Shown: piece after piece, positions 57,620 through 64,000 of the stretch
Layout of the letters: every line of letters begins with the position of its first letter
Position numbering within the stretch: the stretch's first letter is position 1
Assembly (NCBI GenBank): GCA_020809705.1
Contig: CP085827.1
Span: forward strand, 1,116,001 to 1,180,000
Direction: 5' to 3'
From: Calonectria ilicicola
Lineage: Eukaryota; Ascomycota; Sordariomycetes; Hypocreales; Nectriaceae
DNA length: 64,000 nt
Made by a program: the position numbers and the translations under genes
Notes under the pieces: generated by a model
Database searches by the model: none
What the model was told of the DNA's origin: nothing
Seen by the model: the letters and a program-made list of their open reading frames with translations, nothing else

Positions 57620-58540
57620 CTAATTTTTAAAAGCACCATTGGTCAACTCGTCCTCTTGGTCAAAGTAAACCTGGAACTCGCAGTAGCAGATTTCAGGGTC
57701 GCTCTCGACGTCAAAGTTGTAATTGGCCTCCTCCTCAGTGATGAGCACTTTGGGAATGCCATTGGCTGCAGCGGCCTCGGCCAACAGCTGCACGCGGCAG
57801 CTGTTCTCCATTGACGTGTACAGGAAGGCGGCCTCATCCACAGTCCCGCCCACTGTCAGCAGACCGTGGTTGCGCAGGATGCAGCCCTTTCCTTTGGGCC
57901 CCAGAGCAGCAGCAATGCGGTCGCCCTCCTCGCTGCCCAAGACAACGCCGCCGTAGCTGTCGTAGACGCTGTGGGCATCTCCGCGGAACTTGCAGGCGTC
58001 CTGGGTAAGCATCTCCAGGCGGCGGCCGAAGATGGACCAGGCCTTGCCGTAGATGCTGTGGCAGTGGCAGATGGCGTGGGCATCCGGGCGGGCCTTGTGG
58101 ACTGAGGCGTGGATCAGGAAGCCGGCCGAGTTGGGCGGCTTGGTGCGGTCGCCCCCGATGACGGCGCCCTCGAGGTCGACCAGGATCATGTCGCTGACCT
58201 TGAGGAGGCCGAAGTGGCGGCCGAGCGGGTTGGTCCAGAAGGCATTGGTGAACTCGGGGTCGCGCACCGAGATGTGACCGCTCATGCCCTCGACGTAGCC
58301 CATGCGGTCCCAGTGACGAAAGGCAGCAGCCAGGTGCTCCAGCTGCCACTTGCGGTGCGACGCAAAGTCTGGGTGTCGTGGGATGCCCGCCAGCACGACA
58401 TCGCCGTGGGACATGGCCTGCAGCGACGTCTTGTTCTCAAGCTCGCGGCCGTGGTTGGTGTGCGATGCCTCCTTGGGCCGGATGCTCGCTGTGCCGACGG
58501 CCGCTGCGGCGGGGCTGGTCGTGGTTGCGGAGGGTGCCAT
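57620..58540 (-). CDS. Class II aldolase/adducin-domain protein
   Basis: A 306-residue, intronless protein of the class II aldolase/adducin-N family, zinc enzymes that include fuculose- and ribulose-phosphate aldolases/epimerases. After an Ala/Thr-rich tail of about 40 residues the domain starts at HRKWQLEHLAAAFRHWDRMGYVEGMSGHISVRDPE (given in two parts: HRKWQLEHLAAAF and MGYVEGMSGHISVRD). Metal-type histidines appear in CHCHSIYGKAW and in RNHGLLTVGG, the usual HxH...H pattern. The wording is like the fungal family that includes fission-yeast mug14, of unknown substrate. Codon use is strikingly GC-rich at third positions compared with neighbours, giving long antisense frames. This could reflect high expression or foreign origin. 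Confidence 0.88.
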   Translation of the reverse strand: MAPSATTTSPAAAAVGTASIRPKEASHTNHGRELENKTSLQAMSHGDVVLAGIPRHPDFASHRKWQLEHLAAAFRHWDRMGYVEGMSGHISVRDPEFTNAFWTNPLGRHFGLLKVSDMILVDLEGAVIGGDRTKPPNSAGFLIHASVHKARPDAHAICHCHSIYGKAWSIFGRRLEMLTQDACKFRGDAHSVYDSYGGVVLGSEEGDRIAAALGPKGKGCILRNHGLLTVGGTVDEAAFLYTSMENSCRVQLLAEAAAANGIPKVLITEEEANYNFDVESDPEICYCEFQVYFDQEDELTNGAFKN

Positions 58541-59127
58541 TGTGGATTATCTATTCCAGTGCAATATTTCAAGTCTGAAGTTGCCTAATAGCTCCGGGCT
58601 GCCTCACACGGAATCCATCTCTTGTTAAATATTTTCATCTTCGCCAGCGCCTTCCCGCCCATCAATAGCGCCCTCCATTGACAAGCCGTCCGTCTTATCT
58701 AGATGGCTGCCCGATTCGCTGTGATAGGTGAGCTAAGTCGCGGGTGGCCGGCGCTCTCAACTCCCGGTCCGGCGATCGGGGATTACGTCAGGGTCGCAGG
58801 CAATTGTCAGCGAATCAACTCCCTTCATCAAAATATTAAGGTCGATGTCTTATAATTTCAATCAGCTTTAATCAACCTCGCGTTTAATTTAGGTGACAAT
58901 AATCAATTAGTGGCTAGATTAAAATTACTACTTCACAAGCAGCCACATAAAAAGCTCATCACAATGTCATCATCCCGAGAGGGATCTCTATATTTTAATT
59001 AACCAGTCCAATCGGGACTGTCTACCCTGCGATCTTGACTACTCAGTGCCTTGCAATCAATTCTCGTCCCAAATCCCCATACCATCATATTCTGAATATT
59101 TTATTTGATTTACTTGTTGTTATTTAT
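58541..59127. other. Intergenic, promoter of the aldolase/adducin gene
   Basis: Contains the promoter of the aldolase/adducin gene and the 3' end of the HAD gene. GC-rich near 58740-58790 with several CCGG/CGG triplets, AT-rich from 58830. No frame of note. Confidence 0.4.
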
Positions 59128-59908
59128 TTATTTGTTGCTGGCCGCAATAATCTTATCTGCCATCTCAGGCAGCGTGTCGGCAACAATCTCCATCTCGCCG
59201 AAGATTTCGGGAAGTGCCTCGCCTTCCAAAGCAGTACAGTAGGCAGTGTTAAATCTGGAAAAGCGTCAGAACATTCGAGAATAAACCAAGAATCTACTAG
59301 ATCTCTTACCCCACAGTCTGTGCCGTCGATGCGTCCCAAAGATGTGCAGCTGCAAACCAGGGTTTGCAGCCATCAGCCGAGAGTTTCTTCAAGATTGGCG
59401 CATAAGCCTCAGGGGTAGGCTTGGCGAGGCCTGACGAGTCGCAGGACAAGATGTTATCAACAGGCATGTCGACACCCCCTCGGGAGAAGTAGCCGCCCAC
59501 GCGAGCAAGATCTCCTGCAGTGAAACACCACACAGTGAACCCAGCCTCACGAAGCTTGGCAACGCACTCCTTAGCTCCCTCTCTCAGATGCAGCTTCTTC
59601 CACTCGTCGATCAGATATGTGACATCCTCAGCGCTGGCGAATGCGCGGGGGTCCTCAATGCCTGCGTAGTGGAGACATCGATAAAACAGAGCCTCAAAGA
59701 CCTTGAAGAAGACGACATATCGGCCAGACATGGAAAGATATGTGTACTCGCGCTCAGCCACCTCTAGCCAACAGCATCCGAGAAGCTTGGGCTGAATGCC
59801 CCTGGCGCGAAGACGCTCGCCAAGGCGCTCATCAATGGCCTCGAAAAGGTGCTCATAAGAGACGAGGGTGCCGACAACGTCGAAAACGATATTCTTTGGG
59901 GCAGCCAT
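59128..59908 (-). CDS. HAD-superfamily hydrolase, 2-haloacid dehalogenase type
   Basis: A 241-residue hydrolase of the haloacid dehalogenase superfamily. Exons 59908-59310 and 59254-59128. The frame is open upstream to 60013, but the ATG at 59908 (MAAPKNIVFDVVGTL) is the natural start, with nucleophile Asp10 in the FDxxGTL motif; the residue two after it is Val rather than Asp, as in haloacid dehalogenases, not phosphatases. Further motifs: CFTAGD (motif II Thr), SGLAKPTPEAY (motif III Lys), and AHLWDASTAQTVGF (motif IV Asp), followed after the intron by NTAYCTALEGEALPEIF. It is probably cytosolic. Similar fungal proteins are annotated as haloalkanoic acid dehalogenases but their natural substrates are mostly unknown. 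Confidence 0.9.
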
Positions 59909-61140
59909 GGTAGACGGACAAGTGAAGAATCTAAAAACGGTATAGAGCGGACAGGGCTGACGAATGAATGGTCTGAGGAAGGAGGCTTCCGAAGCAGGGT
60001 CAAGATGCCGCACCCAATATATGGCTTCTCACAATCAACGCAGTCATAACGCCACTCTTGCTCTCCCCGCAGCAATACTCCACTCTGGAATTCGGTAACT
60101 GCCCCGGAAGCAAGACCGAATCTTTGCCGGCAAAATTATTACAAATTCCAGCCGGCTGCTGCTATAGCACCGGCGCTGAGGGGTTGGTCGCCGGGCCGGC
60201 CATTTCAGTTGGGTGTCCTGTTCTGGAGATCTCCACAGCATTTCCAGATGCAGTAGCTCTTATCAGATACTGGCTAAAGGTGAGGGGTACTGCACAAAAC
60301 ACGTCATCTCGTAATTTCGATACACTAATCGGCAATCAAGGCGCCGTAAAGTTGCATTTTCGCATCAGCTACAATTATGTCTTGTGCATACTGTGAATTA
60401 CACTAACGGCGGGCTTGCATTAGTTGCAAGAGGCTGCAAAGTTAGCGAAAAGCCACGCTGGCAATTCTTGCATTCTAGATATAATAAAAACACGATTCCC
60501 GAAAAAAGAATACCACTAGGGGATAGTTGAGGGTCGACTTGTTCCAACAGCTTTCGCGTGTTTGGCTGACAGTAGCCTGTATGCATGGTTTCCCCGCATC
60601 ATATTGCCGTATATCCTGACCAGCTAGAGCGGGAACCAGAACTAGGCACCTTCGGGATCAAAAGTGCGCCCGGAGATATCCCTATCTGGGCAACCGAAGC
60701 GAAGGCAGCGTTCACCCCTACGAGGGTTCGGAACGATACTAGGCAAACTCTCTGTCGTAAGCTCGGTTAGTTACTTTTCCCTAACTTCCAATTCCCTTCT
60801 TACACAACCCCATCCGAAGCGGTTAATAGATTGAGAAAAAAGCGCGCTAATCTATCTGCAAGTGGAGCAATAGCTGTAACGTGCTTGAATACGACGTACG
60901 ACACCATAGAGCAACCTTTGGGGTATTTTTAAGTTATCTGATCCTGCAAAACCCCCGTACCCTGTAGCAGGAACACCGCAGCCGGATTCTGGCCGGCGTG
61001 CCGGTTACCGGCCCGGGTCGGTTCGTCAACGAATTAGGTATCGGAAGTACATACGGAATTTAAAGAGCTGACGCCAACCTCAACTCGACGAGTTGCTATC
61101 CCCCACGTTAATTCCGTAGCACAAGCTATCCCACTTCACA
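59909..61140. other. Divergent promoter region, HAD hydrolase / FAD oxidoreductase
   Basis: Both neighbours are transcribed away from this 1.2-kb region. At 60981-61021 there is a dense group of CCGG and CGG/CCG triplets about 130 bases before the oxidoreductase start, a candidate binding region for Zn2Cys6 regulators. No gene recognised. Confidence 0.4.
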
Positions 61141-62953
61141 ATGCCTCTTCCAATTAGCAACCCCACGAAGTCGTTTTGGATCGAGGGGGCCGAGTCGCCT
61201 CTGAAAGACTTTCGTTCCACAGAGGAGCTACCAAAAGAGACAGATGTTGTCATTATTGGCAGCGGGTATGTAGGAACGACGACGGCTTATTGGCTGCATA
61301 AGGTAGGCGACGCGGGATGATGCAACGTTAAAATCTTAAAAAAGCAGTTCTAATCAGTAAAAAAGTATACGCAAAATGCTACCGAACAGCCCAAAGTGCT
61401 CATGCTTGAGGCACGAGATATTTGTGGATCTTCTACTGGTCGAAATGGTTAGTTTCTTCCTTTTCTGGAAATCCTTGATACTGATGTGGTTAATTTAGGC
61501 GGTCAACTGCGACCTCATGCTTACTCGCGGTACACGCCCTGGGCCGAGCGCTTTGGGCCTGAAGTGGCGATGGAGCTGATCAAGCATGAGATGGCCCATC
61601 TGCCTGCGTTCAAAGAGCTAACAGCCGAAGAGGGTATTGCTGAGAAAGTGTGCCTCAAGTTTGGCGAAACGTTTGACGCAGCCATGTCAGATGAGGCATG
61701 GATCAGATTGAAGGGCGCTTACGAGCAGATGAAGAAAGACCACGGAGAAGACAATGAAGTGGTCAAGGTCTGCCGACTTATCGAAGACCCCAAAGAGGCA
61801 GAGGAATTTACTCAAATGAAGGGTTGCATCGGAGCAGTGGTGCACCCTGCAGGCCAAATGTGAGCACTTTCGGAATTTTTGAAAACAGACTAGTGGGATG
61901 CTAACAATTTCCAGCTGGCCTTACAAATTCGTCCATGCAGTGCTTGAAATCCTCCTCAAAGCGGGTAATCTGAACCTGCAGGCATACACACCAGCCGAGA
62001 GTGTTTCAGAACGCGACGCTGAGGGCTGGATCACAGTAAAGACTGCGAGAGGAAGCGTGCGAACCAAGGTGGTTATGCACGCGACAAACCGATGGACTTC
62101 TCACCTCTTGCCCGAGTTTGAGAAGATTATCCTTCCAGACCGAGCAACCTTGGCCGCTCTCAAGGCGCCAGAGGGCTTCATTAAGCACACTGGCGCCCAG
62201 CATTGGGACAGCGTCGTTAATGTTTGTGTACCCGCACCATATTACATCAGCTGTAATGACTAACAGACCCAGAACTATCACCTCCAGCTCCCACCACCCT
62301 ACAACCACATTATTATCGGAGGTGCAAGACCTCTTCTTGTACACTACCCAGACAAGTCCTATCTGGATGACGAGGAAGACGTGAACTTTGAGGGTGTCCC
62401 CGAGTTTTTCCAATATTGGCCCGTCAGAGATATTGCTGGCTGGTCAGCAGGCAACCCGCCAGAGTTTGCAAAGCCCCTTAACGAGGGTGGCTGTTGGACA
62501 GGTGGTAAGTCTGCGCATCTCATCCACTACAAACATCGCTGATGATCTTTGCAGTCGATTCGACTAGTATCGATAGCTTCCCATTTGTGGGACCGGTCCC
62601 AGACCATGATGCTCATTTTATCGCCTCTGGGTTTAATGGACATGGTAAGCACGTGTACACTTGATGTATTCATAAAAGATGCTAATACAAGAGCTGCAGG
62701 CATGCCACGAATCTTGCTCTCCACGGCCCATATTACACCGCTCATCCTGGACAAGTTGGGTGTCAAGTATAGCGCCCCAGCTCTTGTCAAACCATACCCT
62801 CCCATCTCAAAGCCATTCGTCGTTACGTCTGAACGAATCAGCTCACTTCAAAATATTGATATTCCGGCTGAATTTGAAAAGAGGAAAAAGAATTTAATGG
62901 AAAGTGCGAAGAAACCATTTTGTATTCAGCATAAACCCCGCCCAAAGATTTGA
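61141..62953 (+). CDS. FAD-dependent oxidoreductase of the DAO family
   Basis: Flavoprotein amine/amino-acid oxidase-type enzyme, 497 residues. Exons: 61141-61302, 61366-61447, 61499-61859, 61915-62221, 62267-62504, 62555-62644 and 62700-62953. The FAD-binding site is DVVIIGSGYVGTTTAYWL (GxGxxG at 40-45), with the second FAD segment VLMLEARDICGSSTGRNGG spanning an intron. The C-terminal FAD motif FIASGFNGHGMPRILLS is likewise split by an intron. The first acceptor is the AG at 61365 (after AAAAAAG); the earlier CAG would give a stop. The fold matches D-amino-acid/sarcosine oxidase-like DAO proteins of fungi, often called FAD-dependent oxidoreductase domain-containing proteins. No peroxisomal SKL end is present (it ends RPKI). 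Substrate unknown. Confidence 0.9.
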
Positions 62954-63427
62954 AGTGAAGCATTTGAGGGATTATTTAGATATTGGCTGCATACTAGGCG
63001 CATTGTTATATAGGGCGCAGAAATCAGATTGCCTGTTTTCTATCTAATGCAATTTGGTCGGTGTTCAAGATAAATCATTGCCGCTGACAATCAAGGTTAG
63101 AGCTTTCGCTGTAGTGTAATATGAAATAAAAAGGCCGAGAAGAAAAATATAGAGCGAAATATTTAATAAACATGTAGGGCCTGTAGTTATATCCCTTGTT
63201 CGTTCGTTGTAGAAGTGGATGGTTGGATTTGCTTTGTAACTTCATCCATCACTTTTACTTGCTGCGCTACGACCACTAAGTGGCCTTCAGTGCCGATTTA
63301 GAGTTTGCACAGACATTGCACGGGAACTCTTGATTGCCAAGAAATGTATTCTTCTCTTTTTGTAAAATAATACGAACTCGCTCTAAAACACTGCTCTCAA
63401 TATATGAACATGAACTCTCCCTACCCC
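62954..63427. other. Convergent 3' regions, no gene recognised
   Basis: AT-rich region between the oxidoreductase and the convergent transporter; it includes AATAAA-like sequence near 63126 and 63164. No frame of note. Confidence 0.4.
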
Positions 63428-64000
63428 TCAGTTGTCCTGGTTGGGTTGATCCTGGGTCTTGTTTGGTACCCCAACAATCACGTCTCCCGCATCGAGATCT
63501 ACATCCGCAGGTCGTTCAGGAACCAACTTAATGAGGAATACCATGCAGGGGATTGCAATGATAAGTACTGCGCAGTTGACATAAAACGGGATTCTAGGAT
63601 CGCCCGCGTCGTTGGAGTTGATGGCATACGAACAGGCTTGACCAGCTGTTTCGAAGGCACGGAAGAGACCACCAGTGCGGGAAGAGGAGCCGACATCGGT
63701 AGAAAAGGTTCCAAGAATCCAGTAAAGAGAAAGCTGAGTCCAATATCCGGTGACGAATATGATGAGATAGGGGAGGTATGCCTCGGCCCATCTCTTGCCG
63801 TTCCTGTAGTAGAAAATAGGTCAGAACCTGTATAAAGACCCTTTGAAAGCCAACTTACAGCTCATAATCCAATGCGGCGCTCTCGGTTCCAAATTTGCTG
63901 TATTCGACACCGATCCAGATGAAGCAAGCAATCTGAGGAGTGACCCAGCAAGCGAAGGAAAGCCAAGCTCGCTTGGTTTGGGTCCAGCGCTGTGTATCCA
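63428..64000 (-). CDS. UNC93-like MFS transporter, 3' part only
   Basis: The 3' end of a membrane-transporter gene that continues beyond the right edge. Two exons are visible: from the edge to 63859 and 63803-63428, joined in frame. The reading includes ACWVTPQIACFIWIGVEYS, then YLPYLIIFVTGYWTQLSLYW, SSRTGGLFRAFETAGQACSY and a last helix CAVLIIAIPCMVFLIKL, ending with a hydrophilic tail to DN. The SRTGGLFRAFETAGQ segment is characteristic of fungal UNC93-like (DUF895) MFS proteins, whose transported substrates are largely unknown. Only about the last 170 residues are seen; the start and length cannot be judged. Confidence 0.85.

Noticed and set aside
57811..58588. Antisense and alternative-frame reading frames over the aldolase/adducin gene
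   Set aside because: GC-rich codon use removes stops in all frames; compositions (Arg/Pro/Ser-rich) are not protein-like.

Overview
The window is nuclear DNA of a filamentous ascomycete (Pezizomycotina). Genes are split by many 45-70 nt introns with GT...AG ends and CTAAC-like branch sites. Intergenic DNA is AT-rich and long. The families are typically fungal: Zn(II)2Cys6 regulators with six-cysteine clusters, HNM1-type permease, PHO89, a PsiD-like decarboxylase, a heme-thiolate peroxidase and an UNC93-like transporter. I cannot fix genus or order. Splice models were built by eye; each joins in frame and restores a recognisable family motif, but no transcript data were available.

Left block, 0.8-13.6 kb: seven adjacent genes form what looks like a carbon-catabolic cluster. 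They are a Zn2Cys6 regulator, a class II ketose-bisphosphate-type aldolase, an SMP-30/gluconolactonase-type lactonase, a type-B carboxylesterase, an aldo/keto reductase, an MFS sugar transporter and an unsecreted BNR/Asp-box (sialidase-fold) protein. No unrelated gene interrupts them, two pairs share divergent promoters, and several promoters carry SYGGRG-type (CreA-like) sites. Together they suggest uptake of a small carbohydrate, intracellular cleavage, oxidation or reduction, lactone hydrolysis and retro-aldol cleavage. The substrate is unknown. The esterase contains a GA...AG intron that is either non-canonical or a splice-site lesion.

Middle, 14-42 kb: a 703-residue coiled-coil protein with an N-myristoylation-like start and four 28-residue tandem repeats; a multi-pass fungal membrane protein; a 539-bp MITE-like element with 29-bp inverted repeats and a perfect 5-bp target duplication; a small membrane protein; a 14-cysteine secreted protein; a secreted carboxylesterase/lipase; an HNM1-like permease with a GC-AG intron; the phosphate permease PHO89 with an upstream CACGTG box; and a second Zn2Cys6 regulator whose DNA-binding domain requires a 3-nt microexon.

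Right, 44-64 kb: a PsiD-like pyruvoyl decarboxylase, a SET protein, a DHA1 transporter and a broken GMC oxidoreductase (nonsense codon plus out-of-frame internal deletion), perhaps the remains of a small metabolic cluster. Then come a secreted heme-thiolate peroxidase, an intronless SDR, a GC-rich class II aldolase/adducin protein, a haloacid-dehalogenase-type HAD protein, a DAO-family FAD oxidoreductase and the 3' part of an UNC93-like transporter that runs off the window. I saw no rRNA gene, intact tRNA gene or CRISPR array.
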